Of a stretch of DNA of 64,000 nt, positions 11,051 to 22,700 are shown piece after piece. The notes below the pieces were generated by a model that saw only the letters and a list, made by a program, of their open reading frames with translations, did not search any database and had not been told where the DNA came from. Location: NCBI GenBank assembly GCA_021292105.1, contig CM037864.1, forward strand, positions 39,399,486 to 39,463,485. The letters are read 5' to 3'. A program made the translations under genes and the position numbers. The stretch's first letter is position 1, and each line of letters starts with the position of its first letter. Source of the stretch: Anadara kagoshimensis. Taxonomy: Eukaryota; Mollusca; Bivalvia; Arcoida; Arcidae.

Positions 11051-14000
11051 ATGACTTTGATGGAATTTTTTGGTTGTTCATTTATTGCTTTTGGTCCAGC
11101 ATTTGCCTTGTTTATATTTACAATAGCCAGGGATCCACTCAGAATTATTGTGTTAATAGCCAGGTATGATCAGGTTAAAATGTTATACTGTATATCGAGA
11201 ATTTTACGCTTCCATACGTTGTGTCAATTGGCTACAATTCTATACACCTGTTGAACAGAATTCGCTAGTAATGGCGAAAACGGTCGTAAGTGAAAATCCC
11301 ATTTATCGGTCTGACTTTTGAACAATAACTGATTAATATAATCTGAAAAATCATAAAAAAATGAAACAAAAAACTTTAACTTAAAAGTGATAACTTATTT
11401 ATTTACCGGTCATTAATATTACCGGAAATTTGGGCAATACACATTGACAGGTAAATTGCAGAATATTTTAAAATCAACGTGGCCTTATCAGCGAAAAGTC
11501 AATCATCAAGTGTTGATGACGCAGGTGGTTACAGTCCCTGCATGTTATAATTGGATTAAGAGATTAATGAACCAATTTTTTCAAAACACTGCTGCATGAA
11601 GTTAATTACTAATCAGGAGTATCACTCAACATTCCAGACTGATTTTTGTTTCGCTCCATTAATTTCAACGAAATCTGTAACATGGCCTCAGCTTGTGTTT
11701 TGTTTACAATGACTGGTGATATGTTTTTTTGACAAAAATTGTATTAGAGCGAAAGAAGCTGAATTTTCATTTAAATTTATATTTTTGAGTTGAACGAGCA
11801 TTGTGTTTAAGCTATGTAAAAGTTCTTCAGGCTATTTAAGTTGAATACTTTGTTTTATGTTTGTTGTCATAATTACCATACTACATAATAAAAGTTCAGT
11901 ATAGTCTGGAATCTTTAGCGCCGATATACCCATATCATTAAAATTACACACAGCTAAAAATTTACCTGTTTTTTGTCTTATAAATCACAAAAAAAGAAAG
12001 CCTACACAAAAAATTCCTGAAGTAAGGTATTTTACAATATAAGTTGTGTCAGAACTCCAGTCAAGCTGTATGGTGTATCCTCCTTGAGCTAGTCATTTAA
12101 TTTCACATTGCTTCAGTCTACACCGTCTAAAAATGAATGGTTAATAGACTACTAGTGGATAACCTTGTGTTGGACTGGCATCCCATTCAAGGGGGAAAAT
12201 TGCATTGTCAGTTGCTTCATCTCATTGAAACTGCAGAAAGCAACTACCTCATGAACAAGTTTACTCTTGGACAGGCATTAAACAATAATCAGATATTTTG
12301 CCAACCATAAGAAAGCCATATTCTCTATAAGTACCTATTCTGGTCACTTTGCAATTATGATGTGTTTATGTTTTTGCAATTTTGAAATATAAAATAGGTT
12401 CTGAAGCAAGAAATGCTTGATTAAAGTAACAGAAAAATAATTACCGTACTAATTCTGACAAAGGACAAAGAGATTTGAAGTTGATAGAGAAAATGGATAT
12501 CCAGGGAGTGGAATGAAGCAACAGACTTTTATACCCCATATCCCAATCAAATGTCAGTTCATGGATGGGGAGAATAACGGAGTGCCCAGAAAAAACCCAC
12601 TTACCAGGTACCTTTAGCAAGGGAACTGCAACCTAGACCTTGAGAGGTGTTGTGATCTGTAAGCACTAAGCACTCTTTAAACCTCTCAGCCATCGAGACC
12701 CAGGTTATCCATGGTCCAACACCAGTACGGTCATAGACTACAATGTATCTACTGAAGTGCGACAAAACTGGATTACAGTAACTTGAGAATAGTTGGTTCC
12801 TTCATTTTGCTATGCTATATATCACTGATTAAGAATTTACAGAGCCTGTACATTTTCTTTTCTTTTGTTTTCAGTGCGTTTTTCTGGCTACTTGCATTAC
12901 TGATATCGTCCATATTATGGTATGCTGTTGTACCATTAAGAAAAGAGTTAGCTTTTGGTTTAGTTTTCTCTGTCATTTTCCAAGAACTATTCAGATATTT
13001 GTTCTACAAAATTTTGAGGTAAGTTACACATATGAAATACTGGTACAATATATATATGTTTTAAAATCAAAATACATAAAAACCAAAGTACTAAAAAAAA
13101 CACTAACCTTCAGCAAGCCAACTGAGAAACTTTCTCACACATATGTAACAGGAAGGAGGAAACACCAGGAAAAAAACCACTTCCTCACCGTGTGCCCCGG
13201 CTGAAGATTGAACCCGGCCTTCCCGGGTGAAAAGTGAGTGTTCTACCACAAGGCTAAAAGATCAGGACCAGAGAGTCTGGAAGTAAATCACTCTATTATA
13301 TCTACTATATACAACACAACACCACGACTAGCTCAGCCCCACTACACATATAAGAAATAGATAATGGACTTCAAAATAGCGTGGTGATAAGAACGGTTGT
13401 AAAGTTATAACAAAGTGTTACTGTATATTACAAACTTACCTTAAACAAAAAAAATAATCTACAACCACACAAAATGGTATTGCTGTTAAGAACAATAAAA
13501 AATGAACACCACAAAATGAAGGATTTTACAAAAAAGTACAGTAATGCACAAAAGTGTTCACTCAATGGCTCATATCAGCGACATTGTACAATTTTATTTA
13601 ATTATTGACTTGCTACACACTAATTAATTTTCAAATGAATTTAATAAATGTCTCTGTGCATGAAAATCCAATTTAATATATAAATATTTTGTTATGTTAT
13701 AGGAAAGCTGATGATGGGTTAAAGAAGGTGAGCCAGACAGGGCAGGATATGCATGTAGAGCCACGGGACATGACAAATAAACATATCATGTCATATGGTA
13801 GGTGTTTGATTGTGTCATCCTAAAACACATTGATTGATTATTTGTTCCATTCTTTATTTTTTTTCTCGTCTGCCTTCAACCCATTTGCTCATTAAAACCA
13901 CTGATTCAATTTAGTTACAAGACTATAGCGTTATCTCTAGATCTGTTATAAATTTGTATAAGGGGCTGTGTGGTCTCTCCCAAAGATCCACAAAAATTTA

Positions 14001-17000
14001 TGAGAATTGTTTCAAAATCATAATTTTGCAATTCAATTATTAAAATTAAAAGGTGTTAACTAAAAAATTATGTAACAATCAAAGGGGATCAATCCTACAG
14101 CTAAATATTCATTTTCTGTTATGAGTTACTCCCCTTTGTTTTAACACTTGTCATCTGCAAGGTTTCATATTTAGTGGTTTTGGATAAAGAAAGCCTATTT
14201 TTGATGTCTATGATAAAGAAATACTTGAACCAAGCATGTGTCTTGGGTTAACAATTGATTTTATCTCAGTTAAAAATAAAGCTTTCACAATTTGCAGTGT
14301 GTGTATACGAAAATTAATTATATAGTGTCTTGAAAAAAGATATGTGTTGATATTTTGGTATTTGTTGATTTTTTTTATCCGTATTCAGTTTCAGGGTTAG
14401 GGTATGGTATAATGTGTGGTGCTTTTTCTTTAATCAATGTATTAGCTGACATGGCTGGTCCAGGAACAATAGGGATTTATGGAGATTCACAGTATTTCTT
14501 TGTATCTTCAGGTATGTGTACATACATTTTGTATTTCTCTTTTTATTTATTTCATTGACTTTAGAAAAAATGAAGGCATAAATAATATATACAATGTAGT
14601 TTCAGAACAATAAGTTGAAAATAGAAATAAAAAGAAAATATAAAAAGTTTTAAAAATGCTTGATGGACCAGAACCATGCATTTTCATTTAATTAAGAATT
14701 CCATCTCCAGCTTTATTGGAAATGTTCATCTAGTTAGTAACTATGAAATCTGTAATCCCAAACTAACATAGATCTCCTTCTGATTAGTAGGGCCTTGGTA
14801 ACCAAGGGGTCAAAAGTGCAGGCTTATGAATCACAATGTATCCACTCTGCTCAACTGTAGGTCCTAGCATGAGAAAGTTTGTCAGTTCTCTTGCCAAAGG
14901 TCGGTGTTTTTCTCAGGGCACTCCAGTTTCCTCCACCAAGGAAAATCTGATGTGGTATTTGGATTCTCTAAGGTCATAAGCCTATACTTCATATAAATTT
15001 TAGGATTAAATAGGTTTTAATTACTATTTTAAGTTTTGTTTCCTAGTCTTTGACAATAAATGTCACAATGGTGCTTTCTTGAAATTCGTAAGATATATTT
15101 GCTACTATTTTAGTTATTTTTTATGGTTCTAAGCACTACTTTTCTTCATGAAGCCAGGGTCAGGTTCGTGACATTATTTTTAAAATTAGCTTTAAATTTT
15201 TACATCTTTACTATTTGAAATGATAATGATGATTAGTTTTAGAGTCAAATACAAATACATGTACATGTAAATCATTGTTTAATAATTGATGAATTTTGTC
15301 AACTTTTTTTTTCTTTTTCAGCTGTTCTCACTTTGTGTTTTATTTTACTTCACACATTTTGGGGTGTAATATTTTTTGATGCTTGGGACCAGAAAAAATA
15401 TTACATGATTGGTGTAGTTGTAGCTTCACACATGCTTGTCTCTTGTTTGGTAAGTACACATACCGTATATATATCCAACACCATTACAGTCAAACTTGTC
15501 TATAAAAGCCACGTAAGGGGTGTAGTACATGTGGTCTTTATTGGCAGGTGGCCTTTATATAGAGATTTATATAACTTGAATAAAGAGCAGTTGCGATATA
15601 ATTTTACTGTACTTTGAAAGCAGATGGCCTTTATATAGTGTTGGACTTTAAGGCAGTCTACTTAGGGATGACACTGGTTTAGAGGGGTCAAGACTGCAAT
15701 TCGAGGAGTTTGGACTCTGCCAATATTTCTGTAAACCACTGGTTATTATGGTCACATTGAGTTAGTTCACTTGTTGTAAACATTTATTTTTTAGTTCAGT
15801 GTAAGTGTATCAAGTTCAATTATTGAGCCAAATGTTAGTTCACTTGTAAACAGTGTATTAAATTGTTAGGAGTTCAGTCAGTTGATTAAATGTTAGTACA
15901 CTTGCTGTGGACATTTATAATAGAAAAATAGTTGATATTACAAACATTAAGGTTATCCACAGTCTCGTGGCAATATACATGTATATGGCAAGTCTATTTT
16001 AATATTAGAGTTATAATAAATAAGGTGTGAGAAGGCATAATTATATGTATATACATACTAATCCATGTCTAAACTACAACTTCAAAGCAAAGTAAAAACT
16101 TTGATTCTGGCAAATTAGGTTAATCATGTGAACTTCTACCAGGGAAATGAGATCGAGTGCTCTGGATGGGTAAGCACCTCCAGTTTAGCTAGCTACACTT
16201 GCCATTTGTGTAATCAAAATTGGAAATGAAAGGGACATGGACCTATGTGACGTCATATATAGCCTGGGTAATTTTGGACAGAGAGACATCATACTTATCA
16301 ACAGTATTGTGATGACAACCATAAAACTTTTTGAGGGCCCTGATAAGCCCAGGCTTGCAATATCCTTGCGTCAACAATTTATTTACCGGTACATGCATAA
16401 GCAGCTTGCTTTGTTGTATAAAGTTCCTGTAGCAGCTCTACCATACTTTATAGGCCAACAACATTGACTTGTCCATTTGACCTTCAGTTATTTATTATGG
16501 ACAAAGAACATTTATATATAAAGGGAACACATTTTAATTTATCTACATAATGTGAAACACATTCAGAGAGTAAACAAATAAATGGTTGGTGAATTAACAG
16601 AGAAACCTTATACTATCTATGTATTGACTGGATCCTCCAATTATGAATGTTGCTAATTAAAGTTCAAGCAGACAAGTTAGTGTTGTTTGCTTATACCTGT
16701 ATCAGTTGGTTAGACTTGGCCATGTTTATAAGTGCCCAACTTTATCTTATATCTTGATCTATACCTTTATATGATTGATCTGTACCTTTATATGATTCAT
16801 TGTTGCGCAATATATGTTTTGATTTTGTATATCTACTTTTGTTTCAGACACTCCTCAATCAGAGGACAGAAAGTCGACCAGATCCAGTATATCTTGCCAG
16901 CATAATTCCAGCCTATATTGTTATGTTTATAATGGGATTCCTAGCATTTGTAACTGCAGGGGGAACATATGGCAATATAAAACGATCAGTTACTTGTTTA

Positions 17001-17027
17001 TCATCGAGAAAATATGAACTTGATTGA
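11051..17027 (+). CDS. APH1: Gamma-secretase subunit APH-1
   Basis: Multi-pass membrane scaffold of gamma-secretase, the complex (presenilin, nicastrin, APH-1, PEN-2) that cleaves Notch and other type I proteins within the membrane. Six coding exons: 11051-11163, 12875-13018, 13703-13797, 14389-14511, 15322-15449, 16848-17027, all GT-AG and in frame, 260 residues, close to the ~250-265 of animal APH-1. It begins MTLMEFFGCSFIAFGPAFAL, the family's typical start. The fourth helix has the glycine pattern GLGYGIMCG (G-x3-G-x3-G, known to hold the complex together). The conserved histidines sit in LLHTFWGV and VASHMLVS, and the last helix is FLAFVTAGGTYGNI. The ATG follows an acceptor at 11,007, so a 5' UTR exon lies further left. 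The 3' side holds two copies of CCTGGGACCATGATACATCT 72 bases apart. Confidence 0.95.
12480..12745 (-). repeat. Second SINE family (tRNA-like head), APH1 intron 1
   Basis: On the reverse strand it starts GGGTCTCGATGGCTGAGAGG (A-box-like) with GGTCTAGGTTGCAGTTCCC as a decayed B-box. It continues with the family hallmark GGGTTTTTTCTGGGCACTCC...CCATCCATGAACTGACATTTG. Copies of this family: 14,790-14,965 (+), 18,490-18,725 (-), 27,055-27,235 (+), 44,255-44,510 (-), 52,640-52,790 (+), and a fragment at 57,935-58,015 (+). Confidence 0.65.
13090..13262 (-). repeat. SINE with tRNA-like head, APH1 intron 2
   Basis: The reverse strand shows TAGCCTTGTGGTAGAACACT (A-box) and GGCCGGGTTCAATCTTCAGC (B-box), then a CCTGGTGTTTCCTCC-type block and AGAAAGTTTCTCAGTTGGC. 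It is related to, but diverged from, the second SINE family. Confidence 0.6.
14790..14965 (+). repeat. Second SINE family copy, APH1 intron 4
   Basis: Forward copy with GGCCTTGGTAACCAAGGGGT at the head, then ATGAGAAAGTTTGTCAGTTC, TTTTTCTCAGGGCACTCCAG and TTTCCTCCACCAAGG, the family's conserved blocks. Confidence 0.65.
15465..15660. repeat. TATAAAGACCACC-type dispersed repeat
   Basis: It contains AAACTTGTCTATAAAAGCCACGTAAGG, a GGTCTTTATTGGCAGGTGGC block and CTTTATATAG echoes. The same words recur at 22,905-23,010 and 54,080-54,370, suggesting a small dispersed family. Boundaries were not resolved. Confidence 0.45.
16050..16445 (-). repeat. Retroelement 3' end fragment, APH1 intron 5
   Basis: On the reverse strand this reads in the same order as 59,600-59,940: a patch ending in TTGTATAACAAAGCAAGCTG, CAAGCCTGGGCTTATCAGGG, CCCTCAAAAAGTTTTATGGT, ...GATGTCTCTCTGTCC, then the untranslated tail (ATTTTGATTACACAAATGGC and GCACTCGATCTCATTTCCC). 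In frame, the part before the tail resembles the C-terminal end of a reverse-transcriptase polyprotein. It is degenerate. Confidence 0.6.
16455..16690. mobile_element. TTGACCTG-family MITE, copy 2
   Basis: The left end ACAACATTGACTTGTCCATT and the right end (reverse-complemented) ACAACACTAACTTGTCTGCT form inverted repeats continuing into TTGACCTT/TTGAACTT. About 235 bp, adjoining the retroelement fragment. Confidence 0.65.
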
Positions 17028-17365
17028 ACAAGATATGATAATGATGTGGTTGACAATGTGAAAGTGCTATCATATTTATTTTTATTCATTTTTGACATGA
17101 ATCACCTGGGACCATGATACATCTAGTCTAAGTGATTGTATGAATGTACATTCTCATATGTAATTATATGGTACATTGCCTGGGACCATGATACATCTGC
17201 ATGACTGTATGAATACATATTTATACATTTTGATGTATTTTTGTAAATGATACTCATGAACTTGATGTAGAAAGTAAAAAATGCCTGCGAATTAATTATT
17301 TTGTTACTATCAGTATACATGTATATAAATTATCAATCATGACAATGTAGTTAATAGTACATGTA

Positions 17366-17592
17366 TACTGTACACCAATGTTTATTTTTGTGCGATTACC
17401 TTTCGTTGTTTCGCGAGGACAAAATAATCTCGAAAGTTAATCGTTGTGAATTTGTTTCCGACAATGGTTTTATTTATACCAAATATTCAGCTAAAGTCCA
17501 TATCGTGAAAGTTAATAGTCGCAAAATGGTTTTGGTAAGAGTATCACGAAAGTTAATATCCATGAATAAAAGTTGGTTTACAGTACTAGTAT
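17366..17592. mobile_element. MITE with TACTGTA-ACCAA inverted ends
   Basis: The left end TACTGTACACCAATGTTTAT and the right end, reverse-complemented, TACTGTAAACCAACTTTTAT are inverted repeats of about 22 bp. The inside holds several CGAAAGTTAATCG/GCGAAA words in both directions. Non-coding, located just beyond the APH1 stop and possibly in its 3' UTR. Confidence 0.6.
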
Positions 17593-18202
17593 AAAGAATA
17601 AAACTTAACTCTATGGAAATTGTAAGGTCTCGGAATACTACAGAATTATGAAAATTATGAGTTAAAGTTTTTTTTATGGAATTTCTTAAAAGCAATATTG
17701 GTATTTTCATATAAACCAGTTAAACTAAAAATAAGAATTCTTCGGTCTTAAAATAGATTAAATTAAAAAGACTTTACTGTGAGGATGAATTGCTGAACAG
17801 CAGATCCGTCTATTTTCATAGCACTTTATTTTTGCAAATAAACTTTCTGTTATTTCAGTCACAGCAATACAGGGAATTGTCAATGAAAAATGTTGATACA
17901 ATTGTGTGGATTAAAGATCATCATTGTTAATTTATGTAAAAATTACATCCTCACATGTAAAGTTAAGCCTAAAGCATAAGGCCAAAACAAGCAAACTTTT
18001 ATTCAATTATATCAAGCTATTAATGAATAATAGCTTACATACATATTCACTTTTATGTTTACCAGTTGTTTGTATGCCTGTCTTCATTGTAGAAAAATAA
18101 TGAAATAAAAACTTAAAAGTTGTCCATAGTTAATAGTTACAATATACTTAGAATCATATACTGTATAAGAAGAAACATTCACGAGGAAAAAATATTTTCA
18201 TG

Positions 18203-18361
18203 ATAACACTTGTACCGAGAATATATCTTCTCGATGGAAATTTCTAATTTCCCATGATAACACTTGAACCAAGAATATATCTTATCGACGGAAATTTCTA
18301 ATTTCCCATGATAACACTTGTACTGAGAATATATCTTCTCGGAGGAAATTTCTAATTTTCC
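18203..18361. repeat. Three-copy 54-bp tandem repeat with internal hairpins
   Basis: Three units start ATAACACTTG and end TTCTAATTTCCCATG. Each contains GAGAATATATCTTCTC or a variant, a short inverted repeat. The period is a multiple of three, so a repetitive open frame appears on the reverse strand; I do not regard it as a gene. Confidence 0.85.
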
Positions 18362-18489
18362 TTGGTACACTTTCCGCACAGTCAGAACCTTGAACATTTC
18401 TTACCCTGAAATGTTTAGAAGGTCAAAACTGCAAAAGTTTCCTACCGCTAATGGTTCTTCTTATACAGTACATGTACATTGTAAATAAC

Positions 18490-18725
18490 TGGTATAATGG
18501 AAGGAGTGGAGAGGAGTAATCGTGTTAAATGCCTCAGTCAAAATTCTGTCACTTACATGTACATCTAAGTGGTCTTTTCTCGGATGTTGGGGTAAACTGA
18601 AGTGTCTGTAAAAAAAAACCACTAACAATCGACAGCAAACTGACAAACTTTCTCATATTAGGATCTGCCTAGGTGGGATTCAGACCCAAGTGTTGAGAAG
18701 CTCTGTGATCGGTAACACCTAAATT
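18490..18725 (-). repeat. Second SINE family copy, APH1-ZCCHC17 intergenic
   Basis: On the reverse strand: decayed tRNA-like head (GGTGTTACCGATCACAGAGC, AACACTTGGGTCTGAATCCC), AGAAAGTTTGTCAGTTTGC, then the tail CACGATTACTCCTCTCCACT. Confidence 0.6.
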
Positions 18726-19778
18726 AGTTATGCAACACATTGTCTCATTTCTGTTTACATATTAGGTGCCAAATTTGTTAAAGATTTATCCATAGATGTT
18801 GAAGTTATGGAGCAAACACGAACAGAGGGACAATGTGATTCCTATATCCACCAAGGGAGATAATAGAGTCATACAATAGTACTTGAACCACACCACTGGA
18901 TATTAATAATTTATCTTGTCTGGTTTTCTCATATCACTTGCTCGTGTTGTATACTTGATTGCTTGGGCTATACCCAAGTACATGCTTTCATCAACAAACT
19001 TTTATATTCCACTTTGATAGCTAAGCCTATTGGTTACAAATGTCCATTATAATGTTATTAAGGAATACTTTACCATTGGGTATGACAATAAAACCCAAAT
19101 CATGCAAATGTTTTAAAGGTCAGCAAATAAATTTATTCAAGGTTTTTTTTATAAAAATTATGCAAATTTTACTGTCACAAACATGGTGACCTTGACAATA
19201 AATATTAAACAACTGAATGATTTTGCTAGTACATCTGCGTGTTTGAAGTGGGCATCATGAAACAAACACTTGATGTATTAGTAAAAACTCAACTTTATTA
19301 GTATGTTGGACACAGATAGTTTGAGTTACATTAACAGGGCACCAGCTGTCCTATATCTGTAATTATCTCTTGACAAATCATAATAAAACAAGGATTTTAA
19401 TTTCAATTGAAAACTACCACAGTAAATCTGTAATTTGAATGTTGTTTTTAAAATACCATGGACATTTTGTCGAAATAGATTTTCTTTGCCATCCTCTCAA
19501 ATTCAAATTAAAAAAATTTGAACACTGAGAAGCTTGTTGAACTGAAAAATAATACACTTATAGAAGTTAAATATGTAGATGTTTTTTTCACCATTTCTAA
19601 AGCTGCTTTCCAGTGAATTTCAATGTCAAGTCAGTATTAGACTGATAAACATCCAAACGTTTATCTGTCAAATGCAACAATAAATCAGCATTATCGGAAT
19701 CTTTTGAGACTGACTGATGATGAAGCTCTACCTCTCAATGAATTGCTTGCAGTCACTAGATGTATTAGGCATTTAAAA
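18726..19778. other. 3' flank of ZCCHC17, no gene seen
   Basis: AT-rich sequence without supported coding frames. It lies directly downstream of the ZCCHC17 stop and probably includes its 3' UTR. 18,760-18,870 carries a diverged piece of the CTCTTGAGAG-type repeat (AGGGACAATGTGATTCCTAT). Confidence 0.45.
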
Positions 19779-22700
19779 TCATCCGTCACTTGATGATGAG
19801 CTTGATCTCTTCTTTTTATGTCTATGTGTGTGCTTGTGCTTCTACAAAATAAAATAGAAAATAAAGTAAGCTGCTGTTCAAAGTGTAAGGATCACCTATC
19901 TACATGTAGCTGAAAAAATTCCTCGAAGAAATGTTATCAAACAATTGTATTTGGAAGCTTCTGCACTTGGAGATCATTTGTTAGAACTTTTATGACACAG
20001 GCAATGACACAAACTTAAACTAAGAGATCATAAATGTATGTATAAAGTTTCATTATATTCCTAACCCAATCTGTGAAAACAAATTCATTAATAAATTGTT
20101 TTAAATGAACTAGTATACTAGGATATAACATCAATATTGTTCCAGTTAATCTATATTTACATGTATATCTACATGAACCTGTGTAAACTGCTTACATGTA
20201 CATGTAACTAAACAAAACTTTGGCATGAAAGGTGTTCAGTTAAGGCAGGTCCAACTGTATTACCTTTTTGTGTTTAACTTCCTCTTCACTTTCACTTGAT
20301 GAAGATAATGATGACGCGTCTCTATGGTGATGATGGTGTTTGTGCTTTTTAGATTTCTTGGCACTTTTATCCTTTTTATGTTTCTTCTCCTGTTTGAAAA
20401 CAAATTAGATAATATAGTTTGTAACCAGCATTCATGTAAAACTTAAAAATAGAAAGAGAAAAATGGGTGGGGGGATTTCCACAACTGGACCTTATATCAA
20501 TTCCAATATTGAATGAAAGTTATTGAAATAAAATGTCATGTGTGTACATATTAAACATCATTACTGGCAAATGAGTACTCTAAGACAGATTTTGTTTAAA
20601 ATATTACTGATTATTTTGAAAATGGTAATATAATAAAAAAAAATAAAACTCCCCTTATGCCAAAATAATCACATTTACAGTAAAGAATCTGTTATGTGAA
20701 CCTATATTTACATTTTAAAGTATATTAAAACTATTTCATGGTCCGAAAAGTTTTTTTTACAAGCATTCACCCTCCAAAACCTATGAACCTGAGGAATCAA
20801 TATGTTAAGTTCAAGGTCGTTAAACACCATTGGACCATGGACATACACCTTGTGACCTTCACTTTCAAGATATGACTTTAATTCAAAATCACTACATAAC
20901 CTTGGACCATGGAGATCATTTAAGTTAAAGTTTCATGAAAATTCTTCAAAAGCAGAAAAACTGTATGTTATGACCCTGACACCAAGTGATTAGGTGCTAG
21001 TCCACAAAGACAGCAGTTGCAGTCCCACCATTCCAGTATCCTGACAGCAGTCACCAGCAATGTAAAATGAAGTAACTTGCTTAAAGTCACAAAATGCCTG
21101 ATCAGGATTCGAGTTGAGTAATGGTGTTTGACATCCCAGTCAAGAATATTTCACTTATATTGATTATTGAGACATCACCAGCTATAGGCAAAGGTGCAGA
21201 AATTTTTGCCTGTGCATTTGCTGATGGCATAATACAGCATGGTTCTTTATCGTGCCAAGCCTACTGTGACATGGGACCGTTTATTTTAAGTTCCCATCCA
21301 AAAGAACTGTGACTTTTATTTTCATAATGTAGAGTGCTTGGCAAAAGAACAGTCACTACCTACTTTCAAGTCTTGGATCAGACCCGGTCAGGGTTTGAAC
21401 CAACGACCTCCCACTTGCGGAGAGAGCACTCTCTGATGCTCAGCCAACTGAGCTACATGATTCCAATAATTTACATGGTCAGACTGACAGATGATGTCGA
21501 TTTCTATATATAACCTTTCAAATTCAGTTTGTGGGGAAAAGGGGTAAAGTTATAACAGATTCAACAACATAACAGCAATAAATTATGGTAATGTACCTTC
21601 TTTTTCTTCTTCTTTTTCTTTGTAGTTTCCTCTTCTGATTTATCTGGTTCTTTGAAAAATGATTTTCTCTCTTCCTCTGGGATTAATTCATAGATCTTTC
21701 CTCCTTTAGTATGAAAACAATCTTGTGCAAAATGACCTGAACAACAAAAAGTCAACAAATTTATAATGATCAAATAATTTGGGTAAAAGGTCAGAAAATG
21801 CCTGCTCTATGTTCAAATTGTTTGTCATGACTAGAGTTAAATCTTGGAGATTAAGAACAGAGAAGATGTATTGGTTTGATAATCATGTCTGGATCATAAC
21901 TAATTGCTACTTTGCAGAAATTAAACCATGGAGATGTTCTCCATAGTCCAAAGATGTGACCACAAATGAATGTCAAATTCATAAAGGATTTTAAAATTTG
22001 GATTACTAGAGGGGTGGTATTGAACCTTTTGGCCATATTCTAATTTTTACCTACCATGCCCACCACATTTTCTACACGTAGTATCAAGCACTGCACCAAG
22101 TTCTATCTTTGGAATTTCTCTCTGATGACCTTTCTTCTTTTTTCTTTCATCCAGACTACAATTAAATACCAATAGTGAACACATGTATATAAATCATACA
22201 TAATTGTTAGTACACAATACCTATCGCTATAATCAGATCGTATAAAAAAACATTGCCGGCACCTGTATTGAGACTAAATAGAATCTGATAAGAGCTGCCA
22301 AAAGAACAGCATAGTTCACCTCAAATAAAAAGTTTTATCCAACCTGAGAAAAGTCTGTAAAACATGTCCACCACATCCCAATATATTAGTATCATAAACT
22401 GGGCAAAAACTGTAAATCTATTTATAGTAACACCTCCGACCTACTACCTCTGAAATCTATAGGCCATCTACTGTACTTTCAATAATTTTTAGCAGTGTAT
22501 CATAGTAAGACAGACAGACAATCAGACTAAACACTATGAATGCCTCCTGTAATTTATTTTGCTGATTTCTGAAGTTGATTTATAACAAGCTTTCTGTTGG
22601 CCACTATATTAGTATTCACCAAGGGAAAAATTTAACACATACATAGCTGAAGCCTAAATATTTTATATACCTGTTATATAAACATGTATAAATCTCATTT

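Noticed and set aside
18179..18397. 72-codon repetitive frame (-) with KLEIS-KIYS-YKCYHG repeats
   Set aside because: Encoded entirely by the 54-bp tandem repeat; hairpins and AT-richness explain it better than a repeat protein.
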